Of a DNA stretch of 33,523 nt, positions 8,269 to 16,981 are shown in pieces. Origin of the DNA: a virus; IMG/VR virus record IMGVR_UViG_3300009505_000044, positions 1 through 33,523 of that record; one strand, 5' to 3'. The notes beneath the pieces are model-generated. The model saw nothing but the letters and a program-made list of their open reading frames with translations, had not been told where the DNA came from and made no database searches. A program made the translations under genes and the position numbers. The stretch's first letter is position 1. Each line of letters begins with the position of its first letter.

Positions 8269-8892
8269 ATGAAAAGAGTATTTGATTATTGGATGCCCGA
8301 CACCGACAACCATTTTGAAAGACTAATTACAAAACGTGTTAATAACGGAGGTCCGCCAGAATACCAAGACGACGTAAGAGACGAAGCATATAAGTATGTA
8401 ACTGACTTTGATGTTGCGGTAGACGCAGGTGCTAATGTAGGACTATGGGCAAAGCCACTAACACAGAAGTTTAATAAAGTAATTGCGTATGAGCCGTTAG
8501 AGCAAGTGTATTCTTGCTTAGAAAAAAATGTTGCCGGACTACCAGTTGAAATTCACAAATACGCAGTAGGCAATGATAACACCGTAGTGGAAATGGTGTA
8601 TGATAGTTCAAACACAGGCGGAAGCTTTGTTAGCGCTGTTGGCTCCGGCAGTATTCAAATCAAACGCATAGACGATTTAGATTTGCCTAAGTTTGGATTA
8701 TTTAAAATAGACTGCGAGCGACACGAACTTGAAGTTCTCAAAGGTGCAACAGAAACTATTCTAAAATATAAACCTATTATTGTATGCGAGCAGCAGGCAG
8801 ACACTAACTACTGCGCCGGCGATTATCTAAGATCGTTAGGAGCAACAGAAATTACAAATGTAAGAAAAGATTACATTTTTGGTTGGAACTAA
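8269..8892 (+). CDS. FkbM-family SAM-dependent methyltransferase
   Basis: A 207-residue enzyme likely to O-methylate a sugar. The SAM-binding motif I is VDAGANVGLW (about 51-60), followed by the acidic residue in IAYEPLEQ (E75). The typical FkbM segment IKRIDDLDLPKFGLFKIDCERHELEVLKGA lies at about 131-160, then PIIVCEQQ. Known FkbM proteins modify polyketides, glycolipids and surface sugars. Next to glycosyltransferases, methylation of an LPS or glycan residue is the best inference. The start has TAGGTAAAA upstream. The stop is one base before the next ATG, so the two are coupled. Confidence 0.85.
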   Translation: MKRVFDYWMPDTDNHFERLITKRVNNGGPPEYQDDVRDEAYKYVTDFDVAVDAGANVGLWAKPLTQKFNKVIAYEPLEQVYSCLEKNVAGLPVEIHKYAVGNDNTVVEMVYDSSNTGGSFVSAVGSGSIQIKRIDDLDLPKFGLFKIDCERHELEVLKGATETILKYKPIIVCEQQADTNYCAGDYLRSLGATEITNVRKDYIFGWN

Positions 8893-8893
8893 T

Positions 8894-10582
8894 ATGGAAA
8901 ACGTTAACCCATTTAAAATTTTCATTGGCTGGGACAGGCGTGAAGATATTGCTTACCAAGTTGCTAAGAAGAGTATCGAAGATCGTGCTTCGATACCAGT
9001 AGAGATTATTCCTCTGAAGCAGCACAAATTAAGAGACACAGGTATATACACTCGTCCTACAGATAAACTAGCAAGTACTGAATTTACTTTTACAAGATAT
9101 CTAGTACCTTATCTTGCTGACTACGAAGGTTGGGCATTGTTTATTGACTGTGATTTTTTATTCCTAGATGACGTAGCAAAGCTTGTAGAACAGATTGACG
9201 ATAGCTATGCTATTATGTGTGCGCAGCATCAGTACACTCCTAAGCCAGGTCGAAAGATGGACGGAAAACTCCAAACTATCTACCCAAAGAAAAATTGGTC
9301 AAGTATGATGCTGATTAACTGCGAGCATCCGAAAAATATAAATGAACTAACTTTAAATAATGTTAATAATGAAAACCTCAACGGTGCACACTTCCACAGA
9401 TTTTCTTGGTTGCCAGATAGCAGTATTGGACAAATAAGTCACGAATGGAATTGGTTAGTTGGTTGGTATAATGAGCCAGACGACGGAGCGCCGAAAGCAC
9501 TCCACTACACAGAAGGTGGGCCGTGGTTTGATAACTACAAGGATTGTGAATACGCAGCTGAATGGAATAGCGTAGCTATTGACTTTTATAAAAGCGAACT
9601 TGACCAAAGAAATAGTTCTATACGAGACCTTAGGAATCGTGATGTAACAATATCTGATATTAACTATTCTGATGATATCAAAGCACAAGTGACTGAGTTT
9701 ACACACAGCTTAGTTGACCCAGAAAATAAATTTTTTAAAAAAAAAGTAAATGAAGATATGAAAAAGAAAAGTAAAGTTGCTGCTATTAACACTAGCGAAA
9801 TTAACCTAACGCATAAAGGCGAGACGTTAGAATACGACGGTGTGTTATCTTCGCTAGCCTTTGGAAGTAACGGATACATAAGCAGTTGGGAAGACGAAAA
9901 AGAATCAGACAACGCACTGATTATTAGAGGTGTAGGTAAAAAATCAAGAGAAGCAATTCAGCATTGCTGGAACACTAATAGAGATTTCTATTACATCGAC
10001 ACTGGGTATTTTGGAAATCCTAAACTAAAAATGTATCATAGATTAACTAAAAATAATTTACAGTTTAGTAGTGAGCTTATTGATAGACCAGATGATAGAC
10101 TAGTGCGCACTAACACTAAAATTAAAAAGCATAACCCTGGGTCAAAAATTTTAATATGTCCGCCCAGTGATAAAGTTATGATGATTTTTGACATGCCTGA
10201 TGCAAAAACTTGGACACAACATATTGTAGAAGAAATAAAAAAATATACAGACAGGCCGATCGAAGTGAGACTGAAACCTGAGTCACGGACAGAACGACAA
10301 AATTCTAATACAATACAAGATGCGTTAGCTGACGCTCATTGCCTTGTAACTTACAATAGTATAGCAGCAACAGAAGCTTTGATAAACGGAGTGCCTGCTA
10401 TTGCTTTAGGACCTAATGCTGCTTCTATGTTGTGCCCTAACACTTTAGAAAATATCGATAATATAGAATATCCTGATACATCTTTAATATATTCTTATCT
10501 TTCAAACTTAGCATACAATCAGTTTACTGAGCGAGAATTACGTAACGGTACTGCTTGGCGAATAGTCAATGAAAGTAATTAG
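8894..10582 (+). CDS. Two-domain glycosyltransferase
   Basis: 562 residues with ATG at 8894, chosen over the upstream TTG because it follows the methyltransferase stop by one base. Residues about 1-260 form a GT-A-like domain: KIFIGWDRREDIAY at the start, then ALFIDCDFLFLDD with the DxD metal and sugar-nucleotide motif at D85-D87. Residues about 310-562 form a second domain. It carries ILICPPSD, YTDRPIEVRLKPE and HCLVTYNSIAATEALINGVP, which is the GT-B-like pattern shared with the two neighbouring genes at 10569 and 12354. So this gene is a fusion of a GT-A domain with the block's recurring domain. Acceptor and sugar are unknown. Confidence 0.82.
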   Translation: MENVNPFKIFIGWDRREDIAYQVAKKSIEDRASIPVEIIPLKQHKLRDTGIYTRPTDKLASTEFTFTRYLVPYLADYEGWALFIDCDFLFLDDVAKLVEQIDDSYAIMCAQHQYTPKPGRKMDGKLQTIYPKKNWSSMMLINCEHPKNINELTLNNVNNENLNGAHFHRFSWLPDSSIGQISHEWNWLVGWYNEPDDGAPKALHYTEGGPWFDNYKDCEYAAEWNSVAIDFYKSELDQRNSSIRDLRNRDVTISDINYSDDIKAQVTEFTHSLVDPENKFFKKKVNEDMKKKSKVAAINTSEINLTHKGETLEYDGVLSSLAFGSNGYISSWEDEKESDNALIIRGVGKKSREAIQHCWNTNRDFYYIDTGYFGNPKLKMYHRLTKNNLQFSSELIDRPDDRLVRTNTKIKKHNPGSKILICPPSDKVMMIFDMPDAKTWTQHIVEEIKKYTDRPIEVRLKPESRTERQNSNTIQDALADAHCLVTYNSIAATEALINGVPAIALGPNAASMLCPNTLENIDNIEYPDTSLIYSYLSNLAYNQFTERELRNGTAWRIVNESN

Positions 10583-11447
10583 CTATATTAGCACTATTCC
10601 TCCTAAAAACAAAAACGAAGAAAAGTTAAATCTATTAACCAACTTTGCTAACGGAGTAACACGCAACGGCGACAAGGGATTAATCCATCGAGGATTTGAG
10701 CCTTTGCCTTGTGATGTAGCAATCATTCAAGGCTGGCAGCATGAGCGAGGTAAAACAGCTTCGCACCTAGCGCTTCGTCAACAGCTTATTGATCGTATTC
10801 GTAACAAACATGTAATTACTGCTGACAGTAATTTATTTTTGTATGCCAACGCAACTAACAAGCCACATCACTATCTTCGTTACAGTATAAACGGAATCTT
10901 TCCAACTACTGGCAACTACTGCGACGATCGTATTAATCCAAAACGCTGGGAACAAATTAGTCGTGACTGTAATATACAGCTTAGTGATATGAAACACAAA
11001 GGCAAACATATTGTACTGTGTTGCCAGCGTGACGGCGGTTGGAGTATGGGCAACAGTTCAGTAATGCAATGGGCAATCAACTGTATTATCGAACTTAGAA
11101 AACACACCGATATGAAAATAATTATCAGAGGACATCCCGGTGATAAAAATGCTCCACGTTATTTAAGAGATAGCATGTTTTCTAAATATAAAGATGTAGT
11201 CGTAAGTAGATGGGGAATACCGCTCGAACAAGATTTACAAAAAGCATGGGCTGTTGTTAATCATAATAGCAGTAGTGTAGTCGGTCCAATTATAATGGGC
11301 TATCACGCATTTGTAACTGACCCACAAAAAAGTCAGTGTGCTGAAGTAGCAAACACTGACTTATCTAAAATACTATCACCTGATGAGTTTAATAGAGAAA
11401 AATGGCTCCAGCGCATTAGTATGTTCCATTGGACATTTGCTGAATGA
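10569..11447 (+). CDS. Glycosyltransferase-like protein, paralogue of the previous C-terminal domain
   Basis: 292 residues, overlapping the preceding gene by 14 bases. It shares with its neighbours the order IVLCCQRDGGW, HTDMKIIIRGHPGD and QKAWAVVNHNSSSVVGPIIMG, which looks like the C-terminal nucleotide-sugar half of a GT-B enzyme such as those of capsule or LPS synthesis. The N-terminal 120 residues are less conserved and may bind the acceptor. No membrane helix is visible, so it should act in the cytoplasm. The exact substrate cannot be told. Stop-overlap and common strand indicate one operon with the methyltransferase. Confidence 0.75.
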   Translation: MKVISYISTIPPKNKNEEKLNLLTNFANGVTRNGDKGLIHRGFEPLPCDVAIIQGWQHERGKTASHLALRQQLIDRIRNKHVITADSNLFLYANATNKPHHYLRYSINGIFPTTGNYCDDRINPKRWEQISRDCNIQLSDMKHKGKHIVLCCQRDGGWSMGNSSVMQWAINCIIELRKHTDMKIIIRGHPGDKNAPRYLRDSMFSKYKDVVVSRWGIPLEQDLQKAWAVVNHNSSSVVGPIIMGYHAFVTDPQKSQCAEVANTDLSKILSPDEFNREKWLQRISMFHWTFAE

Positions 11448-11462
11448 CACGACGGTTCGTGT
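11447..11462 (+). terminator. Small hairpin at the end of the plus-strand sugar genes
   Basis: ACACGA / TCGTGT form a perfect 6-bp stem with CGGT loop right at the stop codon. There is no U-tract, so it would be a weak terminator at best. A second hairpin (GTTACT / AGTAAC, 11479-11493) lies over the stop of the converging minus-strand gene. Confidence 0.35.
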
Positions 11463-11479
11463 TGGAGGCATATGCGTAG

Positions 11480-12325
11480 TTACTGCCAGTAACTTTCTTT
11501 TCTGTTTACAATTAAATCTTTAGGTAAACTTTTACCTGTTTCTTTTCTATCGCCCTTCATATGATCTATCCATGTACCTAAGACTGTATTAATTAAAGGA
11601 TGACCGCCGCCTCCGGTTTTTGCTTCTTTTAAATACATTTCAGCACTGTAGTCTAAAACATTTGGATCGTGCTTTTTCATTTTATTTAAAATATCACCAA
11701 ATACAAAACTGTCATGCCATTCTTCTAATTTAAAAATGCCGTTGTCTGCGTCTTCGTAGACTCTTTCAAATTCTTTAAGAAACTTGATACAGGATTTATC
11801 TTTTAGGTTCATACCGTAAAATCCACACTCGGGCCAGGTCTGAGAGCCTTTTCCTCTACCTACATACGTGAGCCACTGGTTGTCTGGCAGTAACTTAGCA
11901 AAGTCATCATAACTCCATTCAGTATGAACCAGCGTGTCAGCGTCCATCCATACACACCAGTCTGTTGATTTCTCACAAGCGTCAAGCACAGCATATACTT
12001 TGTTCGCAAACCGTACAGCGTCCCATTTAAACTTTTTATGCCAATCTCGTGGACGCCTTGCCTTGATATCTTCCGGCGGCACACCGTTAGCTTTGGGACT
12101 GTCCTTCCATTTGTCTTTAAATGCTACAAGTTTAGGTAATTCTTTTTTAGCATCGTAAACTATAACTTGATTAGGATCAGTAATGACAGGATCGCAATCT
12201 TCAGCGTAAACCAAAAGCTTAATACGTTTATCGACTTTTTGTTCAAAGCTGGTAATAAAATTTTGACCGTAAAGATCTAACCCAGGCTTATGAAAAGTGG
12301 TAAGTACTTGTATATTTTTCATCAT
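11480..12325 (-). CDS. GT-A-type glycosyltransferase
   Basis: 281 residues when started at the ATG at 12325, preceded by AGAAAG on the minus strand. A longer start at 12364 would overlap the divergent gene. The core VLDACEKSTDWCVWMDADTL contains the DxD motif (D128-D130) of metal-dependent glycosyltransferases. The N-terminal VLTTFHKPGLDLYG is the usual first strand and nucleotide-binding turn. The conserved WHDSFVFGDILNKM segment is also typical. It is the only minus-strand gene between 8269 and 20997 and faces the genes to its left, which suggests separate acquisition into the sugar block. Substrate unknown. Confidence 0.78.
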   Translation of the reverse strand: MMKNIQVLTTFHKPGLDLYGQNFITSFEQKVDKRIKLLVYAEDCDPVITDPNQVIVYDAKKELPKLVAFKDKWKDSPKANGVPPEDIKARRPRDWHKKFKWDAVRFANKVYAVLDACEKSTDWCVWMDADTLVHTEWSYDDFAKLLPDNQWLTYVGRGKGSQTWPECGFYGMNLKDKSCIKFLKEFERVYEDADNGIFKLEEWHDSFVFGDILNKMKKHDPNVLDYSAEMYLKEAKTGGGGHPLINTVLGTWIDHMKGDRKETGKSLPKDLIVNRKESYWQ

Positions 12326-12353
12326 ACATCTTTCTGTTGTAAGGTATTTAATA

Positions 12354-13202
12354 ATGAAATTCAATCTATGGACAAATCATGGCGCAATGAACAGCGCCCC
12401 TGTATTCAAAGCGTTTGAGATGGGCGCAAGAAAACTAGGCCACGACGTAGTACACAATAGCACCGACGGCGTTGACGTTATTTGGAGCGTACTATGGCAC
12501 GGCCGCATGGCAAAGAATCGAGAGATTTGGGATAAGGCTCGAGCACAAAATAAACCAGTAGTTGTAATTGAAGTAGGCAATATAAAGCGTGGCACTTATT
12601 GGAAAGTGGGTGTTAACGGCGTAAACAGAGACGCTTACTTTGCCCCTAACGGTTTTGACGGAGCACGCAAACACCTTCTTGACCTAAGAGCAAAGCCATG
12701 GCGTGACAATCAAGACGGCAACATACTATTAGTAACGCAGCACGATAAAAGCGAACAGTGGTGTAACATGCCTTCGCTTTCAACTTGGGTGTATAATACT
12801 ATTGAAGAAATTAGAGGTTACACTGATAGACAAATTATTGTACGTTCGCATCCACGTTGTCGAATGTCTGGTATTCAATACGAGTTTAAGAACGTTCGAG
12901 TACAAGAACCCGCGAAGCTAAAAGGCACATATGACGACTTTGATTTTAACTGTAAGCAAGCATGGGCAGTGGTCAACTGGTCAAGCAACCCTGCTATTGA
13001 AGCAGCAATAGAAGGCATACCTGTATTTGTAGGCCCAAGCAGCTTAGCGTATGACGTAGGCAATCACGATTACAGCACTATTGAGAATCCAATAAAGCCT
13101 GATAGAACACAATGGCTAAATGACTATGCGCATGTTGAGCATGACATTACAGAAATTCAACAAGGTATTCCAATAATTTACTTGACAAGTCACCTAAAAT
13201 AA
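12354..13202 (+). CDS. Glycosyltransferase-like protein, third paralogue
   Basis: 282 residues from the ATG at 12354, which has AAGGT at a good distance. The longer upstream frame lacks support. It has ILLVTQHDKSEQW, YTDRQIIVRSHPR and KQAWAVVNWSSNPAIEAAIEG followed by IPVFVG, the same three blocks found in the genes at 8894 and 10569. The N-terminal region (FNLWTNHGAMNSAPVFKAFE, GVDVIWSVLWHG) is shared with the plan of a GT-B acceptor domain. It starts 28 bases from the divergent minus-strand gene, so the two share a tiny promoter region. Probable role: transfer of a sugar in surface glycan synthesis. Confidence 0.75.
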   Translation: MKFNLWTNHGAMNSAPVFKAFEMGARKLGHDVVHNSTDGVDVIWSVLWHGRMAKNREIWDKARAQNKPVVVIEVGNIKRGTYWKVGVNGVNRDAYFAPNGFDGARKHLLDLRAKPWRDNQDGNILLVTQHDKSEQWCNMPSLSTWVYNTIEEIRGYTDRQIIVRSHPRCRMSGIQYEFKNVRVQEPAKLKGTYDDFDFNCKQAWAVVNWSSNPAIEAAIEGIPVFVGPSSLAYDVGNHDYSTIENPIKPDRTQWLNDYAHVEHDITEIQQGIPIIYLTSHLK

Positions 13203-13210
13203 TATATTAT
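13182..13210 (+). promoter_or_regulatory. Sigma70-type promoter placing its start at an ATG
   Basis: TTGACA (13182-13187), 17-base spacer, TATTAT (13205-13210). The expected start, seven bases after the -10, is the A of the ATG at 13217. No ribosome site lies between. It overlaps the end of the preceding gene. Confidence 0.65.
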
Positions 13211-13216
13211 GATATC

Positions 13217-14296
13217 ATGTATATCGAAGATATTATTCAAGACGCCGCGGCGCACGATCAAGTCTCGCCTAGCGATCGAGAGCTATTTGCTAGTTTTGCT
13301 CAGCAGATTCACAGTAAGCGATTAGCACTAACTGATCGCCAATATCATTTAGCTTGCCTTAAACTAGACCTATACAGTGACTTGTTTAAATTTCGTTCAG
13401 CGAAAGAGTTTCTGCTAAAGTACCCGCTTAGGACAATTGATCGAGAACGAAGTGTTAAAATTTCCAATAACGACGAGTTAGAAATAAAATATGTATTCAA
13501 TAAAAAGCTTATTAACTTTATTGAGACTTGTAAAAAATGGCATCAACACGACGACAAAAAACAATCATTACATTACTACGAGTTTACAGATGAAAGTTGC
13601 TTTCATATAGTAAACATACTACAGCATCATCAGTTTACAATCGAACCTGATTTACTAGACCGATTTGAACAGCTAAGAGATATGTACAACAATCTAGAAT
13701 CAGTTGTGCCTGGAATTTATAATAATAAAATTAAAAACATTCCTGAGACTGCTATTGAAAAGATGCACAAACAGTTTGGCGAACCTTGTGATGACAATAT
13801 GTTTATATACATGGATCGCCGTTATGATTTAGGACTAGTGCATTTCGATCAAGACTATATTGAACACGAAAACAACATAGTCGAAGCTATTGTAAATCGA
13901 AAGCTAGGCAACGTTACAGCCGTGGTGAATATCACTACAGAAGAAGCAACTATAGAGCAGTTAGGCGAAGCATTAAATATTTTAAAGAGAGATAAAGTTA
14001 GGGTTGCCCATAGCGGTTATTTCATTAGTATAGAGGAAGTCAATCTTGCTATTGATTTTGCACACAACTTATCCAAAACATTTAACGGTAAAGTTAGCGC
14101 TCCGGAGCGGTCTGAGATGCCCCAGGTAACTTCAGCAATTAACTCAATAGAACGAACATTTTCTTCTGATGATGCTACTCCTGTTATTGCTATCAATCCA
14201 ACTACTACTAGTATGTTTAGAAAAATGCCTTTACTAAATCTAGCTATATGCTATAATAATAAAGATAAGCCTTTCTTATACGCAGGAATTAATTAA
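13217..14296 (+). CDS. Unknown protein overlapping uvsW, possible helicase partner
   Basis: A 359-residue protein I cannot place. Its N-terminus (residues about 17-58: SPSDRELFASFAQQIHSK.., LTDRQYHLACLKL) resembles helical modules attached to phage helicases and other DNA enzymes. The middle is helical and basic (FIETCKKWHQHDDKK). The C-terminal half looks alpha/beta, with VTAVVNITTEEATIEQL and VRVAHSGYFISIEEV. The stop overlaps the uvsW start (TAATG), so the two proteins should be made in fixed ratio. It has its own promoter and apparently no leader. A role with UvsW in branch migration or origin unwinding is inferred from position only. Confidence 0.72.
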   Translation: MYIEDIIQDAAAHDQVSPSDRELFASFAQQIHSKRLALTDRQYHLACLKLDLYSDLFKFRSAKEFLLKYPLRTIDRERSVKISNNDELEIKYVFNKKLINFIETCKKWHQHDDKKQSLHYYEFTDESCFHIVNILQHHQFTIEPDLLDRFEQLRDMYNNLESVVPGIYNNKIKNIPETAIEKMHKQFGEPCDDNMFIYMDRRYDLGLVHFDQDYIEHENNIVEAIVNRKLGNVTAVVNITTEEATIEQLGEALNILKRDKVRVAHSGYFISIEEVNLAIDFAHNLSKTFNGKVSAPERSEMPQVTSAINSIERTFSSDDATPVIAINPTTTSMFRKMPLLNLAICYNNKDKPFLYAGIN

Positions 14297-15762
14297 TGAG
14301 ATCATGTAAACTTATTATTCAAGACGAAGTTAATATTAAGATCGAAGGACTTGATGTTGACATTCGTCGCAAACTAGCAAACGCACTGAAGTTTGAAGAT
14401 CCAACTGCTCGCTATCGTCCACAATATAAGCTAGGACGCTGGGACGGCAAGGTAGCATTCTTCGGCATTGGCGGAACCGGCTACGTTAATCACCTAGACG
14501 TAGTTGTTAAGATACTTGACGATAATAGAATCACAATCAGTGAGATCGACGACCAGCGTGAGGCTATTGACCTTAGCTTTGATGTAATTACAGAAAGCTA
14601 CTGGGCTGACCAAGATGTACGTTGGCCTAAAGGGCATCCGGCTGAAGGCGAACTAATTATGCTTCGCGACTATCAAGTTGACGCTATTAATAACTTTGCT
14701 AACAACCCGCAAAGCCTACAGCAGATTGCTACAGGCGCAGGTAAGACAATTACAACAGCTACACTATCGCACATGGGCGAGAAGTATGGGCGCAGTATTG
14801 TAATTGTTCCTAACAAAAGTCTTGTAGTACAGACTGAAGAAGACTACATTAACTGCGGACTCGACGTTGGTGTATACTTTGGTGATAGAAAAGATATGAA
14901 CAAGACTCACACTATTTGTACTTGGCAGAGTCTAAATACACTTGACAAGAAATACAAGGAAGGTGAGTCAGCACTGTCGCTTGATGAATTCTTAGAAGGC
15001 ATCACTTGTGTAATTGTTGACGAAGTACACCAAGCCAAAGCACCCGTTCTTAAAGATCTACTTACCCGTAATCTTAGGTTTGCGCCGATACGTTGGGGCC
15101 TAACTGGCACTGTACCAAAAGCAGCGCATGAGTTCGAAAGTATTCACGCAAGCATTGGGCCAGTGATTGGTCAAATCTCAGCAAAGGAACTACAAGACAA
15201 AGGCGTGCTGTCAGCGTGTCATGTTAATGTAGTACAGCTAGCAGACAACGTTACTTACTCTGACTACCAGAGTGAGTTGAAATATCTAACTACAAACAAA
15301 GCTCGTATCGAGTATATCGGCAAACTACTTACGCAGGTTAAAGAATCAGGCAACACACTTATACTTGTTGACAGAATTTCCGCAGGTGAGATGTTACAAG
15401 AACTTATTCCCGGTAGTGCGTTTGTTAAGGGCGATGTAAAACTTAAAGATAGAAAGGAAGCATACGATGAAATTAATGAAGGAACTAACCACGTGGTCAT
15501 CGCGACTTACGGGGTTGCAGCCGTGGGAATTAATATACCTCGCATTTTTAATCTTGTCCTTCTTGAGCCTGGCAAGTCGTTCGTACGTGTAATTCAAAGT
15601 ATCGGACGTGGTGTTCGTAAGGCTAAGGACAAAGACTTTGTGCAAATTTGGGATATTACCAGCAACTGTAAATTTGCGAAACGGCATCTTACTCAACGTA
15701 AGAAATTTTATAAAGAAGCCGAGTATCCATTTACTATAGAAAAATCTGATTGGAAAAACTAA
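14296..15762 (+). CDS. uvsW: UvsW, superfamily 2 DNA helicase
   Basis: 488 residues (T4 UvsW 503). Residues 1-115 match the small N-terminal DNA-binding domain, including YRPQYKLGRWDGKVAFF. Walker A is ATGAGKT at 145-151, the DEVH box is 242-245, and SAT-like motif III appears as GLTGT. Motif VI QSIGRGVRK starts at Q434. The enzyme remodels forks and recombination intermediates and in T4 ends origin replication by unwinding R-loops. It overlaps both neighbours by single-base stop-start fusions (TAATG), so the three genes form one translational unit. Confidence 0.94.
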   Translation: MRSCKLIIQDEVNIKIEGLDVDIRRKLANALKFEDPTARYRPQYKLGRWDGKVAFFGIGGTGYVNHLDVVVKILDDNRITISEIDDQREAIDLSFDVITESYWADQDVRWPKGHPAEGELIMLRDYQVDAINNFANNPQSLQQIATGAGKTITTATLSHMGEKYGRSIVIVPNKSLVVQTEEDYINCGLDVGVYFGDRKDMNKTHTICTWQSLNTLDKKYKEGESALSLDEFLEGITCVIVDEVHQAKAPVLKDLLTRNLRFAPIRWGLTGTVPKAAHEFESIHASIGPVIGQISAKELQDKGVLSACHVNVVQLADNVTYSDYQSELKYLTTNKARIEYIGKLLTQVKESGNTLILVDRISAGEMLQELIPGSAFVKGDVKLKDRKEAYDEINEGTNHVVIATYGVAAVGINIPRIFNLVLLEPGKSFVRVIQSIGRGVRKAKDKDFVQIWDITSNCKFAKRHLTQRKKFYKEAEYPFTIEKSDWKN

Positions 15763-16268
15763 TGCAAATTTTAACACTAGACAATACCTGCTTTAATCTA
15801 AATACTCTACCTGACGAGCTCGAAGAAGACATTCGATTTAGTATTCTTGATAACTCAAGTCCAGCTGAACCTGACTTTTTCTTTTTGCCACTTATCTTTT
15901 TAGAATCGTTTAACTCGCCGGCAATGGAATTAGACATCGGCGGAAATAAAATTGTTATGCCGCTTGATTGGCATGTTCTTGTCGGAGACCCAATGGCCGG
16001 CAACGACTTAGAAATCTTGCCCTTGACTAGTATTAACGATCGAGGGTTTGAAGCCTTTGTTTTTAATCCGTTATCGAGTTACACTCATAAATTTATGACA
16101 GTGTCGATTACAAACATATATAATGATGTAAAATGGTATTTTCCTAAGACTAAGAACGCACAGCTAATAACAACGCCCATCGAAGCAAAAGATGATCCGT
16201 TGTGTGCTTTCTTTATCAAGGACATTAACCGTCAAAGTGAAACATTACAGTTACACAACTTATTGTAA
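15762..16268 (+). CDS. Conserved phage protein of unknown function after uvsW
   Basis: 168 residues with the ATG at 15762 overlapping the uvsW stop; the frame can be extended 12 bases upstream but the fused start is more likely. It is mostly beta by pattern: MELDIGGNKIVMPLDWHVLVGD, LEILPLTSINDRGFEAFVFN, VKWYFPKTKNAQLITTPI. The ordered motifs PLDW, FEAFVFNPL and WYFP look conserved and I recall a similar protein in marine T4-like phages. No catalytic signature is visible. Tight coupling to uvsW hints at DNA metabolism, without proof. Confidence 0.75.
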   Translation: MQILTLDNTCFNLNTLPDELEEDIRFSILDNSSPAEPDFFFLPLIFLESFNSPAMELDIGGNKIVMPLDWHVLVGDPMAGNDLEILPLTSINDRGFEAFVFNPLSSYTHKFMTVSITNIYNDVKWYFPKTKNAQLITTPIEAKDDPLCAFFIKDINRQSETLQLHNLL

Positions 16269-16279
16269 AGGAATATAAT

Positions 16280-16636
16280 ATGGGAATTAAGGCAGGAAAG
16301 ATTTGGGGGAACACTGAGCTAGTACACGCTAACGGCGTACTAGAGTTTCACCGTATTGAATTCAATGCTGGATACAAGTGTTCCGAACATGCACACCAAT
16401 TTAAATGGAACGGCTTTTTTGTAGAGTCGGGAGAAATGATCGTACGGGTGTGGCAAGATGACGATCAGGAAGGCCTTGTTGACGAAACAATTCTTAAAGC
16501 TGGCGACTTTACTCAAGTTAAGCCAGGCAAGATACATCAGTTTGAAGGTTTAAAAGATGGCGTAGCTTTTGAACTATACTGGGCAGAATTTGCCCACGAT
16601 GATATTGTACGTCGCACTATTGGAACAAAAACATAA
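16280..16636 (+). CDS. Cupin-fold protein, possible sugar-modifying enzyme
   Basis: 118 residues forming a single cupin barrel. Cupin motif 1 gives EHAHQFKWNGFFVESGEM with H37 and H39 as metal ligands, and motif 2 gives LKAGDFTQVKPGKIHQF with H86. AAGGA precedes the ATG. Small cupins of this kind bind metals and include sugar isomerases, epimerases and regulators. Located upstream of kdsA and kdsB, a role in sugar processing is plausible, but the substrate is unknown. Confidence 0.78.
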   Translation: MGIKAGKIWGNTELVHANGVLEFHRIEFNAGYKCSEHAHQFKWNGFFVESGEMIVRVWQDDDQEGLVDETILKAGDFTQVKPGKIHQFEGLKDGVAFELYWAEFAHDDIVRRTIGTKT

Positions 16637-16647
16637 AGGATTATAAA

Positions 16648-16980
16648 ATGTTTAATTGGTTACTACGTTTGTTCGGCGCAGGCCGTGCAGAAGTAAAAGA
16701 AGCTGCTTCTAAAGTAAAAGCAGCAGCAGTAGACGAAGTTGCTGAGCGTCGCGAAGCAATGGAAACTAAAGCAGCAGCAGTTAAAGCTAAAGCTAAGACT
16801 AAAGTAGCAGCAGCAAAAGAAACTGTCACTACAAAAGCCAAAGCAGTAAAGTCAACTGCTGTTGATTTTGCTAGTATGAAAAAAGCAGATCTGTTAGCAC
16901 ATGCTAAAAAGCAGAAGGTCAAGGTTGCTGCTACTGCAACTAAAGCCGCTATTATTGCTGAACTTAACAAAGTAAAATAA
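16648..16980 (+). CDS. Histone-H1-like Ala/Lys-rich protein with SAP-like C-terminus
   Basis: 110 residues. After a short hydrophobic N-terminal helix (MFNWLLRLFG) come about 60 residues of Ala, Lys and Val with AAVKAKAKTKVAAAKETVTT-type repeats, the composition of H1-like bacterial DNA-binding proteins. Residues about 75-110 (MKKADLLAHAKKQKVKVAAT followed by TKAAIIAELN) fit a helix-loop-helix of the SAP/HeH type that binds DNA. AAGGA lies upstream. It probably coats or bridges DNA, either host chromosome or replicating phage DNA. The N-terminal helix could instead attach it to membrane. Low-complexity composition makes homology claims unsafe. Confidence 0.7.
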   Translation: MFNWLLRLFGAGRAEVKEAASKVKAAAVDEVAERREAMETKAAAVKAKAKTKVAAAKETVTTKAKAVKSTAVDFASMKKADLLAHAKKQKVKVAATATKAAIIAELNKVK

Positions 16981-16981
16981 T

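Noticed and set aside
12326-12364. Longer N-terminus of the minus-strand glycosyltransferase
   Set aside because: Adds residues unlike the family, overlaps the divergent gene, and has no ribosome site; ATG at 12325 is better.
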